From the NCBI RefSeq assembly GCF_002949795.1, contig NZ_CP026692.1:2353501-2417500 (forward strand): a stretch of 64,000 nucleotides of DNA, read 5' to 3'. This DNA is from Nostoc sp. 'Lobaria pulmonaria (5183) cyanobiont' (GTDB taxonomy: Bacteria > Cyanobacteriota > Cyanobacteriia > Cyanobacteriales > Nostocaceae). The notes under the pieces are model-generated. The model was not told the DNA's origin and ran no database searches. It worked only from the letters and a program-made list of their open reading frames with translations. Made by a program: the position numbers and the translations under genes. Position 1 is the first letter of the stretch, and each line of letters starts with the position of its first letter. Shown here piece by piece: positions 18,864 to 29,080 of this stretch.

Positions 18864-18896
18864 AAGGTGTTTTATTTTACTCTAAATAAGACACCT
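18864..18896. terminator. bidirectional terminator-like hairpin
   Basis: AAGGTGT at 18864 pairs with ACACCTT ending about 18896, with an A/T-rich inner stem. It lies between convergent genes and could end transcription from both sides. Confidence 0.5.
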
Positions 18897-18903
18897 TGAG
18901 CTT

Positions 18904-20110
18904 TCACTTTTTTTTGTAGATGTCGTCACAGAGATAGCGATCGCTCTTTGTTTTTGGGTTATTCTTCAGATAATCATGCGCCACCTCACAACCGCGTTTG
19001 AGAAGTTCCTTGAGGTCAAAATCCCAAACTAAAATTTTGCCATCACCAATAGCTGCAATACTCTTGCCATCTGGGCTGAAACTCACATCATAGCTACCAA
19101 AGTGTTGGAAGTTGGTTGGCAAAGTGCCATCAATGTTCCACAGTTTGACTGTTTTCTTGCTAGCTGAGGCAATAACCTGACTGTCTGGACTAAAACTGAT
19201 GCTGTTTACAGAATCGGCATCGTATACTTTTACAGTTCTTGTGCCATCTAATGACCAAATTACCGTCCCTATCTTGTCTTGACTACCAGATGCAATCATC
19301 TTGCCATTAAGACTGAAACTTACACTGTTAACCCCATTTCTATACTGATTAAAAGTTTTAATTATTGTGCCATTTGCGATCGCTACTTCAGCCAGAAAGC
19401 CATAAGCTCTGGCTGTTTTAAACTGATTGGGATATATTTTATGCAGTGCCAATGCTTTGTTAGCAACAGTCTCCAACTCTTGCCAAGACTGGAGACTTTG
19501 AAGTACAGATCCCAAGACGTTAATAAATTTGGCGACTAAATCTTTGCGGCTAGCTTGCTCAAATAACTCAATACATTGTTGAAAATAATCTTTAGCAAGA
19601 TTAAAAGCACGTTCCTGTTCCGAGTGATGCAACAGAGCGTATGTACGCCACCACAATCCCAGAGAGTAAAGTAAACAAGCTCGTCGTTCTAAAATACGCA
19701 AAGATGGGAAGTCTTGATTGAAAAGCGCCTAGCCCGACTTCTGTGTGTAAACGCCGTTCTGCTTCTTTGAGCAACGCCTGAAGACGCTTTGGTTGCTCGA
19801 TTTTGAATGGTTGTAAGCTTTCACTCACACTACTCGCGATCGCTAAGAGAATATCAGCAATATCGACATTTTCCATTTCCATGTTGTTACTAGACTCAAA
19901 ATAAACTACATGAAAACCTTCCTGCTCTAGTTCTGCTTGGAGTCGCAGCAACTCAGTAGATTTGCCACAACCTATATGCCCTGTAAATAGATTACAGGTT
20001 GGCTCATCAGGTGAAAGGAAGGTGATAATTTCCTTCAATTCCTCAATGATCTGACCACCACAGACTGAGGAAAAATCAATATAATACTTTCCTTCGTCCT
20101 GATTTTTCAC
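18904..20110 (-). pseudogene. ATPase-WD40 signalling-type protein, frameshifted and deleted
   Basis: Two overlapping reading frames look like one broken gene. The first (from GTG 20110) has a P-loop ATPase start with Walker A GHIGCGKSTELLRL and ends in nonsense after RLHTEVGLGAFQ. The second frame resumes with FNQDFPSLRILERRACLLYS, a TPR-like helical region, then about four WD40 repeats (INGTIIKTF-, VNSISFSPDSQVIASASKKT-type) to a stop at 18904. The switch lies near 19700-19740, and the remainder of the ATPase domain is missing, so there is both a frame change and an internal deletion. Intact relatives in Nostoc are large STAND-like proteins. Probably non-functional. Confidence 0.65.
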
Positions 20111-20247
20111 ATTCAGCGTCTTGCTGGGCTGAGTTGCTTGAAAAATTTACGTACATCCAGGTTTTCCACAATTTACCTCAGCGTATTCTTCATTCCGCAA
20201 AATTAAGTTATTTTTGTAGTAAATGTGAGTTTTTGACTATCTATCGT

Positions 20248-22128
20248 CTAAGCTCCCAACATTTGTAAGTTATGTAAAGTGGCATAAAGCCCTCCTTGTT
20301 GCAGTAGTTGCTCATGACTTCCCTGTTCGATTAATTCGCCACGCTTGAGAACAAAAATTCGGTCTACATTGCGAATTGTAGACAAGCGGTGAGCAATAAT
20401 AATGGCGGTACGTCTGAGCAAAAGCTGGTTTAATGCCTCTTGAACTGAAGCTTCTGTTCCAACATCCAAACTAGCGGTAGCCTCATCTAGTACCAAAATT
20501 TGCGGATTGCGAATGGCAGCCCGCGCAAAGGCTAAAAGTTGCTTTTGACCACTAGAAATATTTGTGCCCCGTTCTCGAAGTTGAGTATCATAACCTTGGG
20601 GTAATTCTTCTATAAACTGGGCAATGTTGGTTTCTTCAGCTGCTTGTTGAATCTGTTCAATGGTGTAGCCATCTCCTAAAGAAATGTTGCTTTTAACATC
20701 GCCAGCAAACAAAAAGCCTTCTTGTAAAATTACTGCCATGTAACGCCGCAGTTCTGCTTGTGGTACTTCCCGAATATCGACGCCATCTATGAGAATGCGT
20801 CCTTGAGTGGGTTCGTAGAGGCGGCACAAAAGACGGATAATCGAAGTTTTACCTGCACCAGTGGGGCCAACTAATGCAATTTTTTCACCAGGATGAATGG
20901 TGAAATCTAAGTCTTTAATTACGTAATCATCATTTTTGTAAGCAAACCAGACGTGATCAAAACGAATCTCTCCCAGTTCTGGGGGAGAAGTGAGGTTTGG
21001 GGATTCTAGATTTGCCAGGATTTCGTCGATGTAGCCAAATTTTGCATCAAATATTGAGAAGCGGACATTGGCGCGATCGCGAATTTCTATCGGTTCGTCT
21101 AATATATCGCCTACGCGTTCAATGGCGGTGAAACCAGCTTGAATTACTGTAAATTTTTCCGCAAAAGCCCTTAAAGGGTCAAATAATCGCTGGGCATACA
21201 ATACGAATGTAGATAAAGTCCCGAAAGTCAAGTTTTTTTCCAACAGCAACCAACCACCCATGCACAAAACACCTGCGATCGCAATCAGTCCAATCCATTC
21301 TAAGGTTGCTGAAACAAATGAATCATAAAAGATGGTTTTATCCATTTGCTGAGTGTAGTTGCTGTTCGTAGCACGAAACAATTCGGCATTAAATTTTTCT
21401 CTACGGAACAACTGCACGACGTTAATACCAAGCACATTTTCTTGTAGCTGTGAATTCAGGATCGAAAGTTCTTCTCGCCCTTTGTAATTGGCTTTGCGGT
21501 ACTGTTTTTGAATGTAAACAATTACCCAGCTAGTTGGTAACAGCATCAATAGCAGCAAGCAAGAAAGTTGCCACTGGATGGAAAACATTAAACCCAAAGT
21601 CACCAGCATTAAAAACAAATCGGATATAATGCCAACTGCCCCAGTAGAAAAGACATCGCCTAACACTTCCACATCACTGGTGATTCTGGTAATTAATTTA
21701 CCTACGGGTGTGCGGTCAAAAAAGCGCACTGCTAGAGATGTTACATGCTGAAATAAGTCTTGGCGAATTGCTGCGGTGATTTGTTGCCCTAGCTTTTGGA
21801 CTATATAACCTTGCAAACCTGTCAATATCAATTGGATGGCGATCGCAATTACCAGTAATCCCTCTAGGATATTTAGCCCTTGCGAGAAGGGACGATTCCT
21901 GAAAAATTCGTAAGTGCTTGGTTCGTGACGAATTAGGGAGATTACTTGGCCAATCAAGAAAGGTTGTAAGGCATTAGCTAGTGCGATCGGTACGAGTAGG
22001 CACATCGACAGCGCCAGTAGCCGCCCGTTACGACGGGCATAAGGCACCAAACGCAAAAATAACCGCCAGTCATTTTCACGCCGACGAGCTGGTGTATAAG
22101 ATTTTTTCAGAGATTGGTAGATGCTCAT
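20248..22128 (-). CDS. ABC exporter, fused permease-ATPase (MdlB/MsbA type)
   Basis: A 626-residue half-transporter that would work as a dimer in the cytoplasmic membrane. Six membrane helices lie in about residues 35-340, with the export-type coupling region; the ATPase domain (about 385-626) has Walker A GPTGAGKTS, signature ISSGQKQLLAFARA, Walker B ILVLDEATASLD and the H-loop IIIAHRLSTIRNVD. The substrate is unknown (lipid, peptide or drug). It is monocistronic. It starts at the ATG at 22128. Confidence 0.93.
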   Translation of the reverse strand: MSIYQSLKKSYTPARRRENDWRLFLRLVPYARRNGRLLALSMCLLVPIALANALQPFLIGQVISLIRHEPSTYEFFRNRPFSQGLNILEGLLVIAIAIQLILTGLQGYIVQKLGQQITAAIRQDLFQHVTSLAVRFFDRTPVGKLITRITSDVEVLGDVFSTGAVGIISDLFLMLVTLGLMFSIQWQLSCLLLLMLLPTSWVIVYIQKQYRKANYKGREELSILNSQLQENVLGINVVQLFRREKFNAELFRATNSNYTQQMDKTIFYDSFVSATLEWIGLIAIAGVLCMGGWLLLEKNLTFGTLSTFVLYAQRLFDPLRAFAEKFTVIQAGFTAIERVGDILDEPIEIRDRANVRFSIFDAKFGYIDEILANLESPNLTSPPELGEIRFDHVWFAYKNDDYVIKDLDFTIHPGEKIALVGPTGAGKTSIIRLLCRLYEPTQGRILIDGVDIREVPQAELRRYMAVILQEGFLFAGDVKSNISLGDGYTIEQIQQAAEETNIAQFIEELPQGYDTQLRERGTNISSGQKQLLAFARAAIRNPQILVLDEATASLDVGTEASVQEALNQLLLRRTAIIIAHRLSTIRNVDRIFVLKRGELIEQGSHEQLLQQGGLYATLHNLQMLGA

Positions 22129-22792
22129 AGTAAGAGCATTATATTAATGTTTGGAAAAAAACACGCTTGTTTAAAGTAGCGTTTATCTTCCTACTCTGAT
22201 ACCATGCCTGAGATAGAAACTGCAAGACTACTACTAAGACCTTATATTCCTCAAGATTTGGATGATTCCCTTTACATTTTGCAATCTTAAAACTATCAGT
22301 CTCCTACCCAGAAATATTGCCACTGTTTAATTTAATTTGGCGGCTCAAAACGATTCACAACCGCAGTTCACAGAATCATTGGCGAACCAACTGCTAAACA
22401 TAAGGACTTTCAAGGGGTGGAAGCATTTAGGGTGCGCTGACTGGGTTACAGCCCAAAGGCTTGATTTATAATGCCGAGCAAGGTTATCAACTGGCATTGT
22501 CTTTACTGGCCTTGTGGTTGCGGCAACGGTTGAGTTGAAAATAGCGATGTAACAACAAGATTCCCGACTTTTGAAATAAATCGGGAATCTGAGGGCGCAC
22601 TGCTATGCGTCCCTACGGTAATTGTATTAATTGCTTCATAAATATTCCTGTAAGTATGAAAAAATAGCATACTTATCTGTTTACGTCTTATATCTAAAGA
22701 TAGAAGATTGAGGTTAAAATTTGGGAAACCTAAGAGGGGTTCATTCCCAAGAGATGTCCTACCTACTTATCGCAGAATGCAACTGAGGTCAG
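22129..22792. other. intergenic region with gene remnants
   Basis: About 660 bp. It contains the GNAT start remnant listed separately, then degenerate sequence at 22330-22540 in which a short frame ending in ALSLLALWLRQRLS is visible but unassignable, a perfect hairpin GATTCCCGA...TCGGGAATC at 22560-22590, and a GGGCGCACTGC-type dispersed repeat. No intact gene is seen. Confidence 0.5.
22204..22290 (+). pseudogene. GNAT acetyltransferase N-terminal remnant
   Basis: An ATG frame of 28 codons reads MPEIETARLLLRPYIPQDLD, the standard opening of RimJ/RimL-like GNAT acetyltransferases, then stops at 22288. The rest of the domain is absent, so this is a decayed fragment. Confidence 0.5.
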
Positions 22793-23815
22793 ATGAGGCA
22801 ACCTTTAAATCGAGTTAAAGAATGGGAACAACGTCGTGACGAAGCAAACCGCTACTACCAACGGGGGAAATTTCAAGAGTCTCTCGATCTTGCAACCAAA
22901 AATTTACACTTGGCTAGAGCAATTCCAGACCGAGCCAGAGAAGGTTATACATTAAACGACCTCGGTTTAGCTCACCTCAGTTGCAGGCAACCTCAAAAAG
23001 CATTAGAGCGCTTTTATCAGGCGCTTTCGGTTGCTATTGAAATTGGCAACACGCCAGCAGAGGCAACTGCACTTAGCAATCTGGGTTCTACCTACAGCCA
23101 TCTTGGACGCTTTTCGCAAGCATTAGAATATTTTGACAAAGCACTGCCAATCTTTAGGCGATCGCAAGATACCCAAAATGAAGTTTCTACTCTTAATGAT
23201 ATAGCTCTAATTTATACCCGCTTAGGAGAACCGAAACGGTCACTGTTGCTACAACACCAAATTTTGAGAATGCGGCGATTGTTAGGTGACTTTTCTGGTG
23301 AAGCCACAACGCTCAATGGCATTGGATTTGCTTACAATGTCTTAGGCAAGTTTGAGCAAGCGCTAGAATTTTTTCAAGCAGCACTGCCAATTCAACGAGC
23401 TGTGAAGAATTTACTTGCAGAAGCAACGACCTTGAACAATATTGCTTCTGTCTATCATGATTTAGGAAAACCCAAAGAAGCACTATTGCTCTACAATCAA
23501 GTTCTTTTGACACGTCGAGCAATCAGCGATCGCTCTGGTGAGGCAACAACTCTTCACAACATTGGTTTTACCTACAGCACGCTGGCAGAGCATCGCCAAG
23601 CAATGAAGTTCTACAAGCAAGCCATTGTGATTTATCAAGAACTGGGCGATAATCTCGGAGAAATTTCAACTTTGTTAAATATGGGAAGCCTTTACGCCAC
23701 CACGAAACGGAAAAAAATGGCGCGATCGTGCTACCAAAATGCCCAAGAGTTAGCAGAGCAAATCGAATATCAGCCACTTTTAGAAAAAGTACAGCAGTTC
23801 ATAGATTCTCTATAG
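22793..23815 (+). CDS. TPR-repeat protein
   Basis: A 340-residue protein with about seven tetratricopeptide repeats of 40-residue spacing (TPR_12/kinesin light chain class). Each has the pattern G-[E/D]-A-T-[T/A]-L-x-N-I-[A/G]-x-x-Y...L-G...A-L-x-[F/L]-Y-x-[Q/K]-A-L. There is no signal peptide, membrane helix or enzymatic domain, so it is likely a soluble scaffold. In related proteins such arrays are fused to CHAT or kinase domains; here the gene is free-standing and ends with the repeats. Confidence 0.85.
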   Translation: MRQPLNRVKEWEQRRDEANRYYQRGKFQESLDLATKNLHLARAIPDRAREGYTLNDLGLAHLSCRQPQKALERFYQALSVAIEIGNTPAEATALSNLGSTYSHLGRFSQALEYFDKALPIFRRSQDTQNEVSTLNDIALIYTRLGEPKRSLLLQHQILRMRRLLGDFSGEATTLNGIGFAYNVLGKFEQALEFFQAALPIQRAVKNLLAEATTLNNIASVYHDLGKPKEALLLYNQVLLTRRAISDRSGEATTLHNIGFTYSTLAEHRQAMKFYKQAIVIYQELGDNLGEISTLLNMGSLYATTKRKKMARSCYQNAQELAEQIEYQPLLEKVQQFIDSL

Positions 23816-23909
23816 TATCCAGTTCCCCTTCTCCCATATTGGGAGAAGGGGTTAGGGGATGAGGGCAACCCTACTAGTGAAATTAAATATGCGTTATCCA
23901 AAACCCTTC

Positions 23910-23948
23910 AAGAGACGTAGCACTTGCTACGTCTCTTGATTCTTTTTT
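23910..23948 (+). terminator. terminator-like hairpin after the TPR gene
   Basis: Perfect 13-bp stem AAGAGACGTAGCA / TGCTACGTCTCTT (23910-23937) followed by GATTCTTTTTT. The palindrome belongs to the dispersed 'GTAGAGACG' class. A second hairpin, CCCCTTCTCCC...GGGAGAAGGGG, lies just upstream at about 23824-23851. Confidence 0.65.
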
Positions 23949-23992
23949 ACCCTAGCTACAATACCAAAGTTGTAGCTAGAACAAGGACATCC

Positions 23993-25006
23993 ATGAAAGC
24001 TTACGAAATTCAAAGCAACGCCGGGATTGATGCCCTGGCATTAGTCGATCGCCCTGAACCAAAACCCACAGATGGACAAGTTCTGATTCAAGTCAAGGCA
24101 ACATCCTTAAATTATCGCGATCTGCTTGTCGCCCAAGGAGCTTACGGTGCTGGACAGAAATATCCGTTAATTCCCATGTCTGACGGTGCGGGAGAAGTTG
24201 TGGCGGTAGGGGAAGGTGTGACACGGGTGAAAATAGGCGATCGCGTCGCTGGTACTTTCTTCCAAGACTGGATTTATGGCTCTTTAACCAAAGAGAAAAT
24301 GAAATCTGATTTGGGAGGTGGTATCGATGGAATGCTGGCTGAATATGTCTTATTACACCAAGAGGGTTTAGTAATATTACCTGACTACCTATCTTATCTT
24401 GAAGGTGCAACATTGCCCTGTGCAGCAGTCACAGCTTGGCACGGACTTGTGACAAAAGGCAATATTGGCGCAGGTGACAGTATTTTATTACTCGGTACTG
24501 GGGGAGTTTCAATTTTTGCTCTCCAGTTTGCCAAGCTACATGGTGCTAGAGCGATTATTACTTCCAGCAGTGATGAAAAGTTGGCACGAGCGAAACAGCT
24601 TGGTGCTGACGAGACAATCAACTACAAAACAACACCAGATTGGGAAAAGCAAGTTTATCAATTAACCAATCGCACGGGTGTAGATCATGTAGTTGAAGTA
24701 GGCGGTGCAGGCACTCTGCCAAAATCGCTACAAGCAGTTCGTATTGGGGGACGTATTAGTTTGATTGGCGTATTATCAGGCACAGGGAATGAGATCGACC
24801 CCATGCCAATACTTTTTAAGAGTTTAACAGTTCAGGGGATTTATGTTGGCAGTCGAGAAATGTTTGAGGCGATGAATCAGGCGATGCAACAGCATCAAAT
24901 CAAACCAATTATCGATCGAGTTTTCCCTTTTACTGAAGCACGAGAGGCTTATCATTACCTTAAAAGTGCGGCTCACTTCGGTAAAGTCGTAATTTGTAAT
25001 TCGTAA
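23993..25006 (+). CDS. MDR-family NAD(P)-dependent oxidoreductase (quinone-reductase-like)
   Basis: A 337-residue medium-chain dehydrogenase/reductase. The catalytic domain has SLNYRDLLVAQGAYG, where the Cys ligand of zinc alcohol dehydrogenases is replaced by the NYRD motif of zinc-free quinone oxidoreductases; the Rossmann site is LLGTGGVSIFALQFAK (about residues 164-179). The start at ATG 23993 follows ACAAGGAC and gives the family-typical MKAYEIQ. Upstream in-frame codons are non-coding. The substrate is unknown. It is convergent with the GST gene across a strong hairpin. Confidence 0.9.
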   Translation: MKAYEIQSNAGIDALALVDRPEPKPTDGQVLIQVKATSLNYRDLLVAQGAYGAGQKYPLIPMSDGAGEVVAVGEGVTRVKIGDRVAGTFFQDWIYGSLTKEKMKSDLGGGIDGMLAEYVLLHQEGLVILPDYLSYLEGATLPCAAVTAWHGLVTKGNIGAGDSILLLGTGGVSIFALQFAKLHGARAIITSSSDEKLARAKQLGADETINYKTTPDWEKQVYQLTNRTGVDHVVEVGGAGTLPKSLQAVRIGGRISLIGVLSGTGNEIDPMPILFKSLTVQGIYVGSREMFEAMNQAMQQHQIKPIIDRVFPFTEAREAYHYLKSAAHFGKVVICNS

Positions 25007-25031
25007 TTCGTAATTTTAAAAGTTTAATTTT

Positions 25032-25068
25032 ATGTTTCAAGTGGGGTTTAAATTCCCACTTGAAACAT
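25032..25068. terminator. bidirectional terminator between convergent genes
   Basis: Perfect 14-bp stem ATGTTTCAAGTGGG / CCCACTTGAAACAT with a 9-nt AT-rich loop, between the MDR gene (+) and the GST gene (-). Confidence 0.75.
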
Positions 25069-25083
25069 AGTTATGAATTACGT

Positions 25084-25755
25084 TTAAACAGCAGCAAGAG
25101 TAGGTGCAGCGAATTTAGCATATCGCTCGATGTAGAATTCTTTAGAGTGAGCGATCGCTTTCACAGACTCACGCTCTTTCAAAGCATGTTTCCACTGGCG
25201 TAGACGGGTAAATTGCTCTGGTATTCCAAAGCCGCGATACTGCTTGAGTGCAGTCCAGCGCTCAAACCAAGGGAAATAGGTGAAATCGACCAAACTAATG
25301 GATTCACCAAACCAGTAAGGGCCTTCTCCAGATAGCTTTGCTAAACCTTCGTTTTCAATGAATTCCAGATGTTTATATAATTCCTGTTTAGCTTCTTCTT
25401 GTTTTTCGGGATCTGAACTCCGCAATAGGGTAGAAAAAGCGGGAACGAACCTAGTGTTAGCAAAATCGATCCAGATGCGAGCCTGTGCCCTATCAATGTG
25501 GCTGCTGGGTAACAGTGGTGGATTGGGAAATACCTCATCGAGATACTCGTTAATTACTGCTGACTCCCAAACTCGGTTATCGCCATGAGTTATTGCAGGC
25601 ACTTTCCCATAGGGGGAAACTTTGGTAAATCCTTCAGGCTTATTTTGCAAGTCAATCTCAATCAAATCGAAGTTGATGCCTTTCTCTTGGAGTACCAAGC
25701 GGGTACGGTGAGCATAAGGACAAACAACTGCACTGTATACTTTAATTTCAGCCAT
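25084..25755 (-). CDS. glutathione S-transferase family protein
   Basis: A 223-residue protein with an N-terminal thioredoxin-like domain (AEIKVYSAVVCPYAHRTRLV, active-site Cys of the CPYA type seen in omega, lambda and DHAR-like GSTs; KVPAITHGD for glutathione; ESAVINEYLDE) and an all-helical C-terminal domain (about 85-215). A Cys-type active site suggests thiol transfer, deglutathionylation or dehydroascorbate reduction rather than classical conjugation. The start at ATG 25755 has an AGGAAC ribosome site; a longer in-frame start at 25824 adds unrelated residues. Confidence 0.9.
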   Translation of the reverse strand: MAEIKVYSAVVCPYAHRTRLVLQEKGINFDLIEIDLQNKPEGFTKVSPYGKVPAITHGDNRVWESAVINEYLDEVFPNPPLLPSSHIDRAQARIWIDFANTRFVPAFSTLLRSSDPEKQEEAKQELYKHLEFIENEGLAKLSGEGPYWFGESISLVDFTYFPWFERWTALKQYRGFGIPEQFTRLRQWKHALKERESVKAIAHSKEFYIERYAKFAAPTLAAV

Positions 25756-25994
25756 GTTTAAGTTCCTTGGTAAATAGGACTTGTTAATCGGCATTGGGAA
25801 TTGAATTTGAATCCAAAATCCCAAATCTTAAATTGTTAGTGTCACAAAATCTTTTTGAAGTGAATGTAGCGTGAAAAATTCTCGACACTAAGCAAACTTT
25901 AAAACTGGAGTAATACTCAAATAACCCAAAATTGTGAGGTTAGGGAATAGGGAATAGTTATTTTTCCCCCTGCTGCCCTGCCCCCTGCTTTCTC

Positions 25995-27122
25995 CTACAG
26001 CCAAGGCACTTCTTCAGGTGCATAACGGAAGGCGCGAAAGACTGTATTTTGCTCTCCACGAGTTACCGGCGATTTTTCACCTGGAATATTCCGAGATGCA
26101 AAGTGGGGATTGATGTATTCCCAAACAATTTCCCCTGTAACTGTCACCTCGAATATTCGACCATAAGCACCTTCTGTAATCAAGGTATTGCCATTGGCTA
26201 AACGTTGCGCTCCTGATATATAAGCACTGAAGAAATTTTGGGGCGGGTTGTCGGTGTATTCCCAAACTATTTCTTTGGTTTGACGGTTCACCTCAATCAC
26301 ACGCGAGAAATTGAGAGCAATGTTACGGCGATGTGCGCCATTATCGAAAATCAAGATGTTACCGTTAGCTAGTTCGTTTGGGAAGTGCTGCTGTGCTAGC
26401 ACGTCATCGCCCAGCGTCCAGATGATTTCTCCAGTTTTGCGATCGATGATCGCAACTGTAGATATATTACGAAAGCTGACTATAATGTTGCCGTCGGCAA
26501 GTTCATCTACAGTATTTCCATGAGTCCATTCATGTCGATGATCCTGGGGTGTAATCGTAAATATATCCGGATCGAGGTGTTCGTGGGCGTGCCAAGTCCA
26601 AACAATTTCACCTGCTGGAGTCACCTCATAAAGCACATCTGCATAGATATCACCATCTGGTTCTGTACCTGGTACGCCACCTTTGATTCGAGGAACCAAA
26701 GACTGAGGTATCTTTTCAATGGCCAGTATAATTGTGTTGCCATTGGCTAGTCTGCGTCCATCGTGATGATGATCTGGATGCTTATATTCCCAGATAATAT
26801 TTCCCTTGGGATCTGCTTCTAAAACAACGCCACTTTTGAATGCAGCCCATAAAGCAAAACGTAGTGGTTCTTCTGGTGGAGTCTTTCCGTTATAAAAAAG
26901 GTTGCCATTGGGCAAGAGATAACCGTATAACCCTGGTGGATAAGGCAGATTCCATTGGTGTACTACTTCTCCTTCCAAGTTCAGAAGGTAGACTTCACCT
27001 TGACCTGTCAGGGGTGTAAAAAGTGTGTATCCTTTAAATACTTTTTCGGGATTGTAAGCCTTTAAACCAGTACCCCGACGACGAATAGTATTTTGGTCAA
27101 CCGATGTTACTGTAAAAGTCAT
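25995..27122 (-). CDS. arylsulfotransferase-like (ASST) beta-propeller protein
   Basis: A 375-residue protein whose repeats (LANGNTLITEGAYGRIFEV, GEIVWEY, LADGNIIVSFRNISTV) match the arylsulfotransferase PF05935/PF14269 family, a six-bladed propeller. The family's conserved histidines are plausible at HHDGRRLANGNT and HRHEWTHGNTVDE. PAPS-independent sulfate transfer between phenols is known for some members; others are uncharacterised. There is no signal peptide, unlike periplasmic enterobacterial ASST. An STRR of 'cagcactcagtact' type follows its upstream region at 27210-27246. Confidence 0.85.
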   Translation of the reverse strand: MTFTVTSVDQNTIRRRGTGLKAYNPEKVFKGYTLFTPLTGQGEVYLLNLEGEVVHQWNLPYPPGLYGYLLPNGNLFYNGKTPPEEPLRFALWAAFKSGVVLEADPKGNIIWEYKHPDHHHDGRRLANGNTIILAIEKIPQSLVPRIKGGVPGTEPDGDIYADVLYEVTPAGEIVWTWHAHEHLDPDIFTITPQDHRHEWTHGNTVDELADGNIIVSFRNISTVAIIDRKTGEIIWTLGDDVLAQQHFPNELANGNILIFDNGAHRRNIALNFSRVIEVNRQTKEIVWEYTDNPPQNFFSAYISGAQRLANGNTLITEGAYGRIFEVTVTGEIVWEYINPHFASRNIPGEKSPVTRGEQNTVFRAFRYAPEEVPWL

Positions 27123-27246
27123 ATTTTACCTACTAAATATCTAGTTTTTAATCTAAAAACTGGGAGAGAGTGCATCGAACACCTCTACTTGTTTCTGAAC
27201 AACTCACACTCATTACTCAGCACTCAGCACTCAGTACTCAGTACTC

Positions 27247-28284
27247 TTATGGTGCTGGGTTTGGAGACTGAGCATGAACTATATCCAACTCTTCTAAAAT
27301 GTCTTTATTGAGAACTACATTTACACTTTCTAAATTCTCTTTAAGTTGTTCCAGTGTCGTAGCACCAATAATTGTGCTAGGTACAAACCAACGACTCCGC
27401 ACGAATGCCAAGGCCAGATGTGCTGGACTGAGTTGATGGCGTTTGGCAATTTCCACATAAGCTGCTACTGCTTGACCTACTTTTGGTTTCAAATAACGCT
27501 GACCAAAATTTTCAAACAAAGTAACTCTTGCTTTCTCTGGTTTACCATTTAGGTATTTGCCAGTCAAGAAGCCAAATGCCAAAGGACTATAAGCTAGTAA
27601 CCCAATTTCTTCCTGATAAACTGCTTCTGCTAAGGCTCCGTCAAAGACTCGATTTAGCAAGTTGTAAGCATTTTGAATCGAAACAACTTTGGGCAATCCC
27701 AACTGTTTAGCAGCGTTACTAAACTGGGCGACTCCCCAAGGTGTTTCATTACTCAAACCGATATAGCGAATTTTTCCTGCCTTAATTACATCGGCAAAAA
27801 CTGCTAGCTGTTCAGGAATGGGAATCGTTTTTTCCACCTGAGTTGGATCGAATACCGTTTGCCCAAATCGTGGCACGTAGCGGTCGGGCCAGTGGATTTG
27901 ATATAAATCAATATAGTCTGTCTGTAATCTTTTTAGACTATCATCTACAGCTTGTTTGATATTATCACGGTCAATTGCTTTGGCTCCACCACGTACCCAT
28001 TTAAAGCCTCGACCAGGGCCAGCAATTTTAGTAGCTATAATAAGTTGATCTCTTTGTTGACGCTTTAACCATTTCCCAATGTAAGTTTCAGTTAATCCAT
28101 AAGTTTCGCCACTTGTGGGCACAGGGTACATCTCAGCCGCATCAATAAAGTTGACTCCTTGGGCAATAGAATAATCGAGCTGCTCGTGGGCTTCTTCAAT
28201 GGTATTTTGCTGTCCATAGGTCATGGTGCCCAGACAAGTTTCGGAAACTTTTAAGTCACTCTTGCCAAGTTGGTTATACTTCAT
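27247..28284 (-). CDS. aldo/keto reductase (Tas-like)
   Basis: A 345-residue NADPH-dependent TIM-barrel oxidoreductase. The opening MKYNQLGKSDLKVSETCLGTMTYG resembles E. coli Tas when read in pieces (MKYNQLGKSD, CLGTMTYG). The catalytic tetrad is visible: Asp in NFIDAAEMY, its Tyr, Lys in IATKIAGPG, and His in YQIHWPDR. The C-terminus has the family cofactor region (FVPSTIIGATTLEQLKEN). The substrate is unknown. It is monocistronic, with a long AT-rich region upstream. Confidence 0.92.
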   Translation of the reverse strand: MKYNQLGKSDLKVSETCLGTMTYGQQNTIEEAHEQLDYSIAQGVNFIDAAEMYPVPTSGETYGLTETYIGKWLKRQQRDQLIIATKIAGPGRGFKWVRGGAKAIDRDNIKQAVDDSLKRLQTDYIDLYQIHWPDRYVPRFGQTVFDPTQVEKTIPIPEQLAVFADVIKAGKIRYIGLSNETPWGVAQFSNAAKQLGLPKVVSIQNAYNLLNRVFDGALAEAVYQEEIGLLAYSPLAFGFLTGKYLNGKPEKARVTLFENFGQRYLKPKVGQAVAAYVEIAKRHQLSPAHLALAFVRSRWFVPSTIIGATTLEQLKENLESVNVVLNKDILEELDIVHAQSPNPAP

Positions 28285-28834
28285 ATTTCTGCGTTGTTAT
28301 TCAATCAATTGAACAGTGATATTTTTGTTGGAGATTTTGCATTTTGTCAAGGACGCTATTATTTTTAAGTAAATTAGCTTCAAACAACACTGGATTCGGC
28401 ACTTAGCCAATATAAATTTTTCAGCAAATACAAATATTGATTTGTAGATATTACTAAAAACCGATAGATAAACAGTATTTTATGGGTACAGTTGTTTATT
28501 ATTGCATAGATGAACCAGATAAGTAAGCTAGTTTGGAGTAATAAAAATTATAAAATTGTAGTAGAAAAGACTCGCTTTTATTGGGTATTTGTGAAATAGA
28601 CTGTTTTAGCTTGATTTTATATTACAGTAAATTGCTAGACTTACCGTAGTATATCAAAAAATCTTAATATTATTCTAGAACTAAGCCTTAATAAATGTTC
28701 ATATTAATATATTTAGCTCTAAGTAGCTTGTCTTCATGGTAATCAAAATATACCAAATTTACCTGCGAGAGTTTACAACAGCTGATTGACAAAGATTTAG
28801 GGTTTTAATGACTTGCATAACCAGGACTTTTTTA

Positions 28835-28969
28835 CTGCGATCGCTGACAACGATACTCATGTCTATGACAATATGATTTAAGGCATAGGGTATGTTACCG
28901 TGTTAGCGTAACGCACCGAAAACCTGCGATCGCTGACAACGATACTCATGTCTATAGCAATCTGATTTA
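28835..28969. repeat. 46-bp direct repeat pair
   Basis: Copies at 28835-28880 and 28924-28969 start CTGCGATCGCTGACAACG and end TGATTTAAG, differing at about three positions; their starts are 89 bp apart. Each carries a GCGATCGC octamer. Confidence 0.7.
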
Positions 28970-29080
28970 AGTAACAAGTAAATAGAATTATACTGAATAA
29001 TAAAAATATTTGCTGAGATGATTATGACATTTTTGATGCATTCAATTGGAGTTACAAAGCGGCATATTAATAATTTATCT

